Assembly: GCA_036734945.1 (NCBI GenBank)
Contig: DAIMXP010000013.1
Span: 21,657 to 85,656 of the forward strand
DNA: 64,000 nt
From: UBA4733 sp036734945
GTDB taxonomy: Bacteria; Chloroflexota; UBA4733
Reading direction: 5' to 3'
A model generated the notes under the pieces. That model did not search any database and was not told the DNA's origin. It saw nothing but the letters and a program-made list of their open reading frames with translations. This document shows positions 8,406 through 16,813 of the stretch, in pieces (position 1 is the first letter of the stretch; the number at the start of each line of letters is the position of its first letter). The position numbers and the translations under genes were made by a program.

Positions 8406-10271
8406 TTAGCGCGCCTCCACCGGCTCGGCGGCGACGGGCGCTGTGTCCGCCGCCTGGCTCGCCGTCACCTTGCCATTGGTATGGCGGTGTTCGGCCATCT
8501 CGGTCAGGATGGTCTTCGCCATCGGCAGAACGTCGCGCTGCAGGTCGGCAGTCGTCGTCATGGCAAAGCGCAGCACTGGCGTGGGAAGGCCGGTGGCGTG
8601 AGCAGGCCGCGCCCCTGTGACTGACGCCGGGGCAACATCCGCAGCGACAGGCTCGTGGGTCCGCCGCAAGGGAATCTCCGGCAGGAAGAAGCAGATCACT
8701 GCCGCCACGGCCACGACTACGAAGCCAATCGTAAAGACCTGCTGAATCGCGCTGGAGAGGGAGAGCTTCAGGGCAGTGATGAACTGGGCAAAGAGTTGGG
8801 CGCCGCCGGGGATCTTGGCGAAGGCTGCTTGCATAGCCTGGGTCGTGGCCGGGTTGATCAGCGCCTGAGCGTTGATCTGGCCGTGCGTCGGTCCCTGCGC
8901 CAACGTCTGCCGCAGTTGCGGTGAGACATTGGCCGTCAGCGCGCTGCTCAGGCGGGAGTTGAGGAAGCTGCCCATCACAGCGGCCCCGACCGTACCACCG
9001 ATGCTGCGGAAGAACTGGACCCCGGAGGTCACCACACCCAGCCGGCTGAAGGGCGCCGAGTTCTGGACGGCGATGGTGAAGACCGGCATCGTCACACCCA
9101 GACCCAGGCCCACCACGATCATGTTGCGCACGGCCAGCGCGCTGGTGGTGTGGATGTCCTGCTGAGCGAGCAGGAAGATGCCAAAGGCCATCACGACCAG
9201 CCCGGTGATGGCCGGGATGCGATACCGCCCCGTGCGGGAGATGATCTGGCCGCCAACGATGCTGGAGACGATCAAGCCAACCATCATCGGCGTCAGGATC
9301 TGCCCACTCTGGGTGGCGGTGGTACCGATGACGCCCTGAATGAAGAGGGGTATGAAGAGGATGGTACCGAACATACCGAAGCCGGTAGCAAACACTACAA
9401 GGCAGGAGACAGTGAAAATGCGGTTGGTGAAGAGGTCGAGCGGCAGGATCGGCGCGGCCGCTCGTGACTCGATGAAGACGAACAGCACAGCCATCGCCAG
9501 GGCGAGGCCGAAGGCCGTCAGCACCTGCGGGCTGCCCCAGGCGTACTGCCCACCGGCCCAGGTGAAGGCGAGCAGTAAGGGTACCAGGCAGGCCGTCAGG
9601 GTTGCCGCGCCCAGGTAGTCGATCTTCTGGACGATGTTGCTGGCCCGGATCACCGGCATGGTGGTGATCAGAACGGCCAGCGCGATCGCCCCGATGGGGA
9701 GGTTGACGTAGAAGACCCAGCGCCAATCCAGGTTGTCGGTGATGTAGCCGCCGACGGTGGGGCCAATCACGCTGGCGATACCAAACACCGCGCCAAACAG
9801 CCCTTGCAGCTTGCCGCGTTGGGCTGGCGGAAAGAGGTCGCCGATGATGGCGAAGGAGTTGCCTTGCATGATGCCGGCGCCGATGCCTTGAAGGGCACGG
9901 AAGACCACGAGCTGGTTCATGCCGTCGCCGATCACCGGCAACTTGCCCCACTCACCGGAGGCGCCGGCTAGGGCCGAGCCAATCAAGAAGATGACGATGC
10001 CGACGACGTAGAACCATTTGCGCCCAAACTGGTCACCCAGCTTACCGACGATCGGCACGCTGATCGTGCTGGTGACCAGGTAGGCGGTGACCACCCAGGC
10101 GTAGCGGTCGAGACCGCCCAGCACGGAGATAATGCGCGGCATCGCCGTGCCGACAATAGTCTGGTCGAGCGCGCCGAGCAACAAGCCCAGCATCAACCCG
10201 GCCAGAACAAACCGGCGCGCCCGCGCCGGCAACTCACCAAAAGACTGCGCCGTTGGCATCGCTGCTGCCAT
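8406..10271 (-). CDS. MFS drug exporter, DHA2 (14-helix) family
   Basis: A 621-residue membrane protein starting with LGLLLGALDQTIVGTAMPRI, the DHA2 motif of EmrB/QacA-type exporters, followed by GKLGDQFGRKWF (motif A) and a motif C-like stretch (IASVIGPTVGGYI). About 14 hydrophobic segments can be counted. It has a cytoplasmic C-terminal tail of about 100 residues rich in Ala, Pro and Thr. AAGGAGG lies before the ATG. It is 22 bases downstream of a MarR gene on the same strand, so the two are probably one operon in which MarR senses the exported compound. Confidence 0.93.
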   Translation of the reverse strand: MAAAMPTAQSFGELPARARRFVLAGLMLGLLLGALDQTIVGTAMPRIISVLGGLDRYAWVVTAYLVTSTISVPIVGKLGDQFGRKWFYVVGIVIFLIGSALAGASGEWGKLPVIGDGMNQLVVFRALQGIGAGIMQGNSFAIIGDLFPPAQRGKLQGLFGAVFGIASVIGPTVGGYITDNLDWRWVFYVNLPIGAIALAVLITTMPVIRASNIVQKIDYLGAATLTACLVPLLLAFTWAGGQYAWGSPQVLTAFGLALAMAVLFVFIESRAAAPILPLDLFTNRIFTVSCLVVFATGFGMFGTILFIPLFIQGVIGTTATQSGQILTPMMVGLIVSSIVGGQIISRTGRYRIPAITGLVVMAFGIFLLAQQDIHTTSALAVRNMIVVGLGLGVTMPVFTIAVQNSAPFSRLGVVTSGVQFFRSIGGTVGAAVMGSFLNSRLSSALTANVSPQLRQTLAQGPTHGQINAQALINPATTQAMQAAFAKIPGGAQLFAQFITALKLSLSSAIQQVFTIGFVVVAVAAVICFFLPEIPLRRTHEPVAADVAPASVTGARPAHATGLPTPVLRFAMTTTADLQRDVLPMAKTILTEMAEHRHTNGKVTASQAADTAPVAAEPVEAR

Positions 10272-10293
10272 GTGTTTCCTCCTTGGCCGGCTA

Positions 10294-10854
10294 CTACCGG
10301 CGGCTCTCGTTCACCCGTGATCCCAGGGCTGCCGACTTCAGGTCGGCGGCAACGCGCTCTTCCGGCGTCGACGCCCGCTCCACGGCCGGACTGCCCCCGT
10401 CGTTCGCCGTCTCCAGGACGCGATCCAGATCGCTCAGTGCCAGCATCAGGCGCTCACGTTCCGCCGCAGAGAGCGGCGTCAGAACCAGGCGTGTCGACTC
10501 CATGACTGCCGCCTGTGCTTCGCCCCAGATGGCACGCCCATCGTCGGTAATCGCCAGTTGGACCGCCCGCCGGTCGTGCGAGTCCTGCAAACGGTCCACC
10601 AGGCCGCGGGCCACCAGCCCGTCCACCAGACCTGTCATCGCCGACATACCCACGTGATGTTCCCGCGCCAACACGCTGGGCTGACAGGCGCCGTGATCAA
10701 GCTGGGCCAGCACGAACAGTTGTTGCGGCGTCACGTGACCCGGCAGGCTGCGCCGCAACGCCGAGGAAAACACCGTGGACCAACAACTCTTGGTCACCCG
10801 CAGCAACAGGGACTCCAGCGCCGCATCGCGCAGTCCCGTTGGTAACTCCTGCAC
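10294..10854 (-). CDS. MarR-family transcriptional regulator
   Basis: Winged-helix MarR protein: LFVLAQLDHGACQPSVLARE, then the recognition-helix region VGMSAMTGLVDGLVARGLV and the wing DSHDRRAVQLAITDDG. Starts with GTG, eight bases after GGGAGG. Cotranscribed with the DHA2 exporter, so a local repressor is likely. The C-terminal tail (AADLKSAALGSRVNES) is encoded by a palindromic GCCGAC..GTCGGC stretch at 10331-10345 that resembles the intergenic repeats, as if a repeat had been taken into the coding end. Confidence 0.9.
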   Translation of the reverse strand: MQELPTGLRDAALESLLLRVTKSCWSTVFSSALRRSLPGHVTPQQLFVLAQLDHGACQPSVLAREHHVGMSAMTGLVDGLVARGLVDRLQDSHDRRAVQLAITDDGRAIWGEAQAAVMESTRLVLTPLSAAERERLMLALSDLDRVLETANDGGSPAVERASTPEERVAADLKSAALGSRVNESRR

Positions 10855-10886
10855 GTAATCAACCTCCCAAAATATACACTGCCAAG

Positions 10887-10915
10887 ACTATACGGCACCC
10901 GAAGTACATTGACAA
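10887..10915 (-). promoter_or_regulatory. Sigma70-type promoter for the MarR/exporter operon
   Basis: Read on the minus strand, TTGTCA and TATAGT are separated by exactly 17 bases, about 35 bases upstream of the GTG start. A small TGCC-N10-GGCA inverted repeat (10880-10897) overlaps the -10 box and could be where MarR binds. Confidence 0.65.
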
Positions 10916-10939
10916 GAAGCGACCGGCGATGCAATGCAA

Positions 10940-10968
10940 TTGACAGCGCCACAGCGGGCTGGTACGGT
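10940..10968 (+). promoter_or_regulatory. Promoter for the c-di-AMP riboswitch transcript
   Basis: A perfect TTGACA box, a 17-base spacer and TACGGT. The predicted start near 10975 falls at the 5' edge of the riboswitch aptamer, which supports both calls. It is back to back with the MarR promoter. Confidence 0.6.
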
Positions 10969-10975
10969 CATGAAA

Positions 10976-11112
10976 CAAGCGAATATTCAGGCCGAATCCG
11001 CCGACGACGGCGGAACGGGGGAACCAAAATTTGGGGTGAATCCGGCTACCGCCGGTAGGGCAACTCTTTCTGCCCGAACCCGTCAGCTCACCTCGTAGGC
11101 AGCGGAGAGAGG
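10976..11112 (+). promoter_or_regulatory. Cyclic di-AMP riboswitch (ydaO-yuaA type)
   Basis: The conserved blocks of the ydaO-yuaA aptamer appear in order: GCCGAATCC, a variable hairpin, ACGGGGGAACC, a short loop, GGGGTGAATCC, a variable hairpin, TAGGGCAACTCTT, then CCGAACCCGTCAGCTCACC followed by TCGTAGGC. These are the invariant segments that form the two c-di-AMP pockets. It lies on the plus strand just after a consensus-like promoter and about 110 bases before a small gene with a strong ribosome site. Known members mostly act as off-switches for cell-wall hydrolase, potassium and osmolyte genes. The exact ends of the P1 stem are estimated. Confidence 0.88.
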
Positions 11113-11128
11113 CAACGCCAGGCTTGTG

Positions 11129-11149
11129 CCCGAGGCGGATCGCCTCGGG
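11129..11149 (+). terminator. Hairpin downstream of the riboswitch, possible expression platform
   Basis: Perfect nine-base arms CCCGAGGCG and CGCCTCGGG with a GAT loop, 17 bases after the aptamer. The bases after it are ATCGATATTCC, not a T-run, so termination is uncertain; it could be an expression-platform stem. Confidence 0.4.
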
Positions 11150-11221
11150 GATCGATATTCCCATCGCGCCCATCGTCGCTGCCTCCTTGGCTTTCGCACG
11201 CCCACTACCAAGGAGTAGTCA

Positions 11222-11506
11222 ATGACCGACAATGCTTCCCACTACACGCTGCCGCACTCTGGACACCGCAGCAAGAGCTACGCCCCAAGGCGAGAAGGTG
11301 ACAGGCAACTGCAACCAACCGGCCCCGTCAAAGGCGCCTGGGTGGATGTCGCCCACGGTCCGGCGCAAGGGGCGAGGGGTCGCGTCATCGAGCGCATCGG
11401 TGACAATGTGACCATCGTTACCCTGCTGCTCGGCCAGCGGCCGCTCTTGCTGACCGTTGCCGCCGCCGTCTGTACGCCAGTGGACGCGCCCCCCGAGCGC
11501 TGGTAG
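11222..11506 (+). CDS. Small KOW-like protein under the c-di-AMP riboswitch
   Basis: A 94-residue protein with an excellent AAGGAG site before the ATG. The N-terminal 35 residues are polar and basic. Residues 36-85 (VKGAWVDVAHGPAQGARGRV, then IERIGDNVTIVTLLLG) match the general pattern of a KOW beta-barrel (hydrophobic-x-V-x-x-GP-x-x-G-x-x-G-x-V), as in NusG and some ribosomal proteins. I know no assigned family. Being the first gene after the riboswitch, it should respond to c-di-AMP. The downstream palindrome starts four bases after the stop. Confidence 0.6.
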   Translation: MTDNASHYTLPHSGHRSKSYAPRREGDRQLQPTGPVKGAWVDVAHGPAQGARGRVIERIGDNVTIVTLLLGQRPLLLTVAAAVCTPVDAPPERW

Positions 11507-11509
11507 TAA

Positions 11510-11628
11510 GGGCGCCCGGCGACTGAAGTCGCGGGCTAACCTTGCCAAGTCCGCCTGCGCGGACTGGTCCAGCCGCCGAAGGGCGGCTTCGCTCGTGGGT
11601 AGCCCGCGACTTCAGTCGCCGGGCGCCC
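11510..11628. repeat. Palindromic element with GACTGAAGTCGCGGGCTA core, copy 1
   Basis: Perfect 29-base arms at 11510-11538 and 11600-11628. The interior holds two further hairpins (TCCGC..GCGGA and GCCGCC..GGGCGGC). The left arm shares the run GCCCGGCGACTGAAGTCGCG with the element at 15094. It lies just upstream of the GH2 gene. It resembles REP/MITE-type elements; no transposase is present in the window. Confidence 0.88.
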
Positions 11629-11683
11629 CTCCTGCTCTGCTAGAATCAACCCCGCTCAAAGACGCCTAGCAGAGAGTGACGCC

Positions 11684-14416
11684 ATGACCACCAACGATAA
11701 CCCCCCTCGGGCAGAACACCCCAACCCAATCTTTAGCCGGGCCGAGTGGCAAACGCTCAATGGTCTCTGGGAATTCTGCTTCGATCCGCAGAACCAGGGT
11801 GAGCAACGACGCTGGTGGGCTGCTGCCGGCCCCATTAGGCGCGGCGGTCCGGGCCAGACCCCTTTTGGCCGGCAAATTATTGTGCCATTTCCCTGGGAAA
11901 GCACAGCGTCAGGCATCACTGAACCGTCTTACCAGGGCGTGGCCTGGTATCGGCGGTCCGTCGTCATCCCGGATGACTGGACAGCGCGCGGCTTACAACC
12001 GGTGCTGCACTTCGGTGCTGTGGACTGGGAGGCACGCATCTGGGTCAATGGCCGGCTCGCCGGTGAACACCGCGGCGGCTATACGCCCTTTTCGGTTGAT
12101 CTGGCGCCCTTTCTGGTCGGCAACGCGCCGGTCATTATCACGCTGCGCGTGCGCGACGACTGCGACGGCGCAACGCTGCTCGGCAAACAGGTGGTGCAGT
12201 GGTACACCCATAGCAGCGGCATCTGGCAGCCGGTCTGGCTGGAAGGCCGTCCCGCCGACCACATCGCGGCAGTGGCGCTCAAGCCGCACCTGGCGGAGGC
12301 CCTCATTGACGCCCAAATCGCGCTGGTGTGCCGACACGATGGTGACTACGTGCTGATGGTGTCCTCACCCGCTGGGCAGTTCGACAGCCAGGAGCAAATG
12401 CTGGCGCTCACCGCGGGTGAGCAACACGTTCGGCTGACCATCCCGATCGCCCAGCCCCACGCATGGTCGCCGGAGGACCCGCACCTCTACCCGATCACCG
12501 TGACGTTGCGCAAGGCAGACGGTCAGGCCGACGTCGTGCAGACGTACACCGGCCTGCGCGATATTTCGACCGGCGCTTGGGAAGGGCGGCCCTACGAGTA
12601 CGTGCTGCTCAACGGCGAACCGGTGTACCTGCGCCTGGCCCTCGATCAGGCTTTCCACCCGGAAGGCATCTACAGCTACCCCGACGATGATGCCATCCGG
12701 GCGGACCTCCAGATCGCCAAAGACGCCGGTCTGAACGGGCTGCGCTGCCACATCAAGATCAACGACCCGCGTTACTACTACTGGGCCGACCGCCTGGGGC
12801 TGCTCATCATGCAGGACATCCCCAACCCGGCCATTTCCACACCCGCCGCCCAGCAAGCCTGGGAGGACTGCCTGCGCGACACGCTGGCCCGTGACGGCAA
12901 CCACCCGTCGATTTTCTGCTGGGTGCTGTTCAACGAGACCTGGGGGCTGACCGATCACCGCCGCCCGGCGAGCTGGCAATGGCTTGCCGAGCAGGTGGCC
13001 AGGACAAAAGCGCTGGACCCGACGCGGCTGGTGGAAGACAACTCGCCCTGTAACTACGACCACGTGGTCACCGACCTCAACTCCTGGCACTTCTATATCG
13101 GCGATTGGGGCGCAGCGCGCCGGCACGTGCAGGCAGTGGTGGAACGCACGCAGCCCGGTGCGACCTTCAACTACGTTTCCAGCCTCTCGGAGCATCCCGA
13201 GGCGCAACGGTACCGCCAGCATCGTGAGCCGCTGCTGAACAGCGAATACGCCGGACTCGGCGCCGGTGGCGGCGACCGCGACATCAGCCAATCACTGAAG
13301 TACCTCACCACCGACCTGCGCCGCCACGACAAGATCTGCGGCTACGTCTACACCGAGTTGACCGACGTGGAATGGGAACACAACGGGCTGGTGGAGTACG
13401 ACCGCAGCGCCAAGGGGTTCGGCTACGACGCCTTCGTACCTGACATGACCACGGCTGACCTGCTGGGCCCCGATGTCATCGGGCTGGACTGTCCCCCGTG
13501 CCAGACGCTGGCGCCCGGGGCTGCCTTCAGCGCGCCGGCCTTCGTCAGCCACTGGTCGCAGCGCGACCTCAGTGATTGCACGTTGCGCTGGCGCATGGAG
13601 GTTGTTGATCGCCTGGGTGAGCGTTACGTCTACCGCGACGGCACGATTGCGCTGCAACCGCGCCGCTACGCCGTGACCAACGCCGGCCTGATCGCTGCCA
13701 CCTTGCCCACTGAGCAGGGCCTGGTGACGGTCGTGCTCCAACTGGTCACCATTGCCGGCGCGGTGGTTGCCCGCAATTACGTCAACATTGAAGTCTGGGC
13801 GGCGCCGGCTCCACGGCAGGAGCGCCTGCCCAGCGGGTGGGCGCTGCGCGTGGCGCCGGGCGCCTATCAGGCCAGCACCTGGCCGGTGGTGCGTCCACTC
13901 GCCGGCGGCGGCAAGGTGGGCGTCGGTGGCAGCGGCAGCATCACTTTCGCCTTCCCCTGGCCAACTGAGCTTGCGACAGCGACGGTCCGCGGCTTGCGCC
14001 TGAAGCTGGAGTTAGGGACGCACGCTGCCGCCGGCCGTAACACCAGTTGGGGTGGCAAGGCGGCCGGCTACCCACAGACGGAGCCGGGACGCCGCATGCC
14101 GGGCGATGTCGTGCTGCACCTGAATGGCCTTGCAGTTGCGCAACAACGCCTGGCCGACGACGCCAATGACGCGCGGGGCATCCTCAGCTTCCAACAGCAG
14201 ACCACCGACGACAGTTCTTACGGCGAGTTGGTGGAAGTTACCGTACCAACGGAAGCGGTTGCTGAGATCGTCGAGGCCGCGCAGCGAACCGGCGCCGTCC
14301 AACTGCAGATGACAGTGCCAGCCACAGGGGGCCTCGCTCGCGGGCTCTCCATCTACGGCGAGCGTATAGGCGCCTATCCGTTAGACCCGACGCTGCTCAT
14401 CGACGTTGCCGGCTGA
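11684..14416 (+). CDS. Glycoside hydrolase family 2 (beta-galactosidase/glucuronidase type)
   Basis: Domains in order: N-terminal jelly-roll sugar-binding domain (FPWESTASGITEPSYQGVAW, then WEARIWVNGRLAGEHRGGYT), an immunoglobulin-like domain, the TIM barrel (from about residue 330) with acid/base Glu in IFCWVLFNETWGL, and the nucleophile region GYVYTELTDVEWEHNG. A C-terminal beta-rich region of about 300 residues follows. The family cleaves beta-galactosides, glucuronides or mannosides. No signal peptide is evident, so it probably acts in the cytoplasm. It is convergent with a Uma2 gene three bases away, and palindromic elements lie on both sides of this gene pair. Confidence 0.93.
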   Translation: MTTNDNPPRAEHPNPIFSRAEWQTLNGLWEFCFDPQNQGEQRRWWAAAGPIRRGGPGQTPFGRQIIVPFPWESTASGITEPSYQGVAWYRRSVVIPDDWTARGLQPVLHFGAVDWEARIWVNGRLAGEHRGGYTPFSVDLAPFLVGNAPVIITLRVRDDCDGATLLGKQVVQWYTHSSGIWQPVWLEGRPADHIAAVALKPHLAEALIDAQIALVCRHDGDYVLMVSSPAGQFDSQEQMLALTAGEQHVRLTIPIAQPHAWSPEDPHLYPITVTLRKADGQADVVQTYTGLRDISTGAWEGRPYEYVLLNGEPVYLRLALDQAFHPEGIYSYPDDDAIRADLQIAKDAGLNGLRCHIKINDPRYYYWADRLGLLIMQDIPNPAISTPAAQQAWEDCLRDTLARDGNHPSIFCWVLFNETWGLTDHRRPASWQWLAEQVARTKALDPTRLVEDNSPCNYDHVVTDLNSWHFYIGDWGAARRHVQAVVERTQPGATFNYVSSLSEHPEAQRYRQHREPLLNSEYAGLGAGGGDRDISQSLKYLTTDLRRHDKICGYVYTELTDVEWEHNGLVEYDRSAKGFGYDAFVPDMTTADLLGPDVIGLDCPPCQTLAPGAAFSAPAFVSHWSQRDLSDCTLRWRMEVVDRLGERYVYRDGTIALQPRRYAVTNAGLIAATLPTEQGLVTVVLQLVTIAGAVVARNYVNIEVWAAPAPRQERLPSGWALRVAPGAYQASTWPVVRPLAGGGKVGVGGSGSITFAFPWPTELATATVRGLRLKLELGTHAAAGRNTSWGGKAAGYPQTEPGRRMPGDVVLHLNGLAVAQQRLADDANDARGILSFQQQTTDDSSYGELVEVTVPTEAVAEIVEAAQRTGAVQLQMTVPATGGLARGLSIYGERIGAYPLDPTLLIDVAG

Positions 14417-14419
14417 ACG

Positions 14420-15034
14420 CTAGACAGGGCCAAATGGCTCAGCTACCGGGAGGCCGAGGTCCGGGAACAGGGGGCAGCGCAGCGTGTCGCCGCTGCGCAA
14501 CACGGCCGTCGCCAGCAACTGGCCCTCCCGCAGTTCGTAGGTCGTGATCGTCCGGCCGCTCGTGTCGACCAACCAGTAGTGCCGTACACCCGCGCTCTCG
14601 TAAGCCTGGAACTTCTTGCCCCGTGGCGGGCGATCAAAACGTGCAGTGGTCGGAGAAAGCACCTCAACCACGATATCGGGGGCGCCGACGACGGAAGGCA
14701 CATCTGGGTGCTGCAAAATGGTTTCATGTCCCCGTACAACAAAGAAGGCGTCGGGTTTATAAGCATGTTCCACGGGGATGTCTGGCCCGCGATAATCCAG
14801 TACAACCATGCGGTCGGTGCCCGCCCGGCCATAGCCCGCGCGCTGCGCGTCAATCAGATAGCCGAGACAGACAACCGCCGCCCACATGTGTGGATCTTCC
14901 GGCGAGGCGTGCGACACCAGTTCCCCCTCAATAATCTCGAACCACTCCTGACTGCCGGCAAACTCAAGTTCGTCTGCCAGCGCCAGGAAATCGGCCACTG
15001 TGTAGCGCCGGCGTTCGGTCGCGATTGCTGCCAT
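14420..15034 (-). CDS. Uma2 family (DUF820) PD-(D/E)XK nuclease-like protein
   Basis: The family pattern is complete: EIIEGELVSHASPEDPHMWA, then YKPDAFFVV (Asp), GAPDIVVEVLSPTT (Glu) and KKFQAYESAGVRHYWLVD (Lys), the presumed active site of a restriction-endonuclease-like fold. 204 residues is typical. Biological role is unknown for the family, which is hugely expanded in Cyanobacteria and Chloroflexota. AAAGGAGG precedes the ATG. A second, broken Uma2 gene lies at 50545. Confidence 0.92.
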   Translation of the reverse strand: MAAIATERRRYTVADFLALADELEFAGSQEWFEIIEGELVSHASPEDPHMWAAVVCLGYLIDAQRAGYGRAGTDRMVVLDYRGPDIPVEHAYKPDAFFVVRGHETILQHPDVPSVVGAPDIVVEVLSPTTARFDRPPRGKKFQAYESAGVRHYWLVDTSGRTITTYELREGQLLATAVLRSGDTLRCPLFPDLGLPVAEPFGPV

Positions 15035-15093
15035 ATCGCCTCCTTTCCTGCATTATCGCCGGTCGAAACTGCGAAGGGGAAACCTGCCCGAGT

Positions 15094-15215
15094 GCCCGGC
15101 GACTGAAGTCGCGGGCTAACACCGGGCCAAGCCCGCCTTCGCGGGCTAACCCAGTCCGCGAAGCGCCCAAAGGGCACCCGCTTCGCAATGGTAGCCGCGA
15201 CTTCAGTCGCCAGGC
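15094..15215. repeat. Palindromic element with GACTGAAGTCGCGGGCTA core, copy 2
   Basis: The left part (from 15094) repeats the core of the element at 11510, and the right part (15192-15211) is its inverted copy TAGCCGCGACTTCAGTCGCC, with one C less than in copy 1. The interior differs and carries its own hairpins (GCCCGCCTTCGCGGGC). It lies between the Uma2 start and the stop of an enolase-superfamily gene. Confidence 0.85.
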
Positions 15216-15220
15216 CGCCC

Positions 15221-16297
15221 CTACCGCACCACCGCCCGCTCCAGCGCGGCCCGATCCACGCCGATGCCGAGACCTGGGGTGTCGGGGAGCACCAGTTCGC
15301 CCGCTTCCAGACGCATTGGCGCCAGGAAGTCGTCTTGCCAGGGGTGGAGACCGGCATAGCTCTCCACGATCATGCCGTTGTCGACGGCGGCGACAGCGTG
15401 GGCGCCGATGTAGTGGTTGCCGTGCGGCGCCATCGGCAGGTGGTGGGCGGAGGCCAGGGCAGCGATGCGCACCCACTCGGTAAGCCCGCCGGTGGTCTGG
15501 GGGTCGGCCTGCACGATGTCGGCCGCCTGGTGTTCGATCAGGTCGCGGCAGCCCCAGCGCGTGTACTCGATCTCGCCGCTGGCCACCGGCGTATCGAGCG
15601 CTCGGCAAACTGCGGCAGCCCCTTCCAGGTCGTCCGGCCAGCAGGGTTCTTCGAACCATGTCAGGTCGTAGCGCTCCACCGCGCGACCGAAGCGGATGGC
15701 TTCGGCGGCGTTCCAGGCGTTGTTGGCGTCGACCATGAGTTGGATATCGGGGCCGAGCGCCTCGCGGGCGGCCCGTACCCGCGCCACGTCCTCGTGGAAT
15801 GGAGCGCCGCCCACCTTCATCTTCACGGCGCGGTAGCCGGCGTCCACGAAGCGCATGAGTTCCGCCGCCAGTTCGGCCGGCCCCTTGCCATCCTCATAGT
15901 AGCCCCCGGCTGCGTAGGCGGGCACGCGGTTGCGGTAGCCGCCGAGCAGCCGGTAGACAGGCAGCCCCAGGATCTTGCCGCGCAGGTCCCACAGCGCGTT
16001 GTCGACGCAGCCGATAGCGGAGATGGCGTCCCCTTTGGCGACCGGCTTGCGCCAGCCGGTGAACATGCGCTGCCAGAGCCGGGCAGCATCCAGCGGGTCT
16101 TCTCCCACCAGCCGGGCCTTGATCGACCCTTCGATAGTGCCACGATTACCGCCGAAGCAGACGCCCGTCACCCCCTCATCGGTCAACACCTCCACAAAGG
16201 TCAGGCCCTTGTTGGTGGTGGTGAGGATGGAGTTGCGGTACGGCCGCTCCAGCTTGCCCAACGGATAGGCAGTGACTTTGACATCGGTGATGCGCAT
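15221..16297 (-). CDS. Enolase-superfamily enzyme with KxK motif (mandelate racemase subgroup)
   Basis: 358 residues. The capping domain begins MRITDVKVTAYPLG. Barrel residues: AVKMKVGG (KxK acid/base), LMVDANNAWN (Asp), WFEEPCWPDD (Glu), VASGEIEY (Glu) and MAPHGNHYIG (His). This set is that of mandelate racemase-like dehydratases and epimerases acting on sugar acids. AAGGGG precedes the start. It lies beside GH2 and upstream of GH39, consistent with catabolism of plant-derived sugars; the substrate is not resolved. Confidence 0.9.
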   Translation of the reverse strand: MRITDVKVTAYPLGKLERPYRNSILTTTNKGLTFVEVLTDEGVTGVCFGGNRGTIEGSIKARLVGEDPLDAARLWQRMFTGWRKPVAKGDAISAIGCVDNALWDLRGKILGLPVYRLLGGYRNRVPAYAAGGYYEDGKGPAELAAELMRFVDAGYRAVKMKVGGAPFHEDVARVRAAREALGPDIQLMVDANNAWNAAEAIRFGRAVERYDLTWFEEPCWPDDLEGAAAVCRALDTPVASGEIEYTRWGCRDLIEHQAADIVQADPQTTGGLTEWVRIAALASAHHLPMAPHGNHYIGAHAVAAVDNGMIVESYAGLHPWQDDFLAPMRLEAGELVLPDTPGLGIGVDRAALERAVVR

Positions 16298-16447
16298 CGG
16301 TGATTTGCCCCTTTTCTATCGTCGTTGGGGCGATGCTAGCAGATAAGCGGGGAATGCGTCGGACGTCGTTGGGGGCGACGGCACCGGGTCACCCTATTAT
16401 CACGGGCAGGACCCTCTACGTCCGCACTTGGAAGGGCGGCCGTGGCC

Positions 16448-16786
16448 CTACGCCGGACGGCGGGAGAATACCGGTACTCCCGATATGTTCAGGCGCCCTT
16501 GTTCGCGCCGCAGCCTGGCGACCCGCTCGGGTGTCCGGATGGGGATGACGTAGACGGGAATCCCCTCATCCAGTTGCAAGGCCAGCATCCGTTCCATAAC
16601 CAGATCCGCCACCTCGTCGGGATCGTCCAGATCGACCGAGGTGGTGAGATGGGTCACCTGCGGATCCTCCTCTCCCGGCCCTATGTCAAACGCGGCGGTC
16701 GGATACCGCCGCGCGATCATCCCCCGTAGCTCGGTCACGGCCTGCTGTCGGCGGGGATCGAGGCTGCGTTCATACTCGTCGCTCAT
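16448..16786 (-). CDS. Conserved small acidic protein, function unknown
   Basis: 112 residues, no transmembrane segment. It shows a mixed alpha/beta pattern: RRQQAVTELRGMIARRYP, then VTHLTTSVDLDDPDEVADLV and IPVYVIPIRTPERV. Similar small proteins seem familiar from Chloroflexota and Cyanobacteria, often near HEPN-type genes, but I cannot name a family. It lies 27 bases downstream of what looks like the broken start of a HEPN gene on the same strand, which suggests a former two-gene unit. Confidence 0.75.
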   Translation of the reverse strand: MSDEYERSLDPRRQQAVTELRGMIARRYPTAAFDIGPGEEDPQVTHLTTSVDLDDPDEVADLVMERMLALQLDEGIPVYVIPIRTPERVARLRREQGRLNISGVPVFSRRPA

Positions 16787-16813
16787 GCGGTTTCGCCCCC
16801 TATGGTCTCCACG

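Noticed and set aside
16298..16447. A regulatory RNA in the gap before the 15221 enolase-superfamily gene
   Set aside because: Only a ribosome site and short imperfect stems are visible; no known riboswitch block matches.
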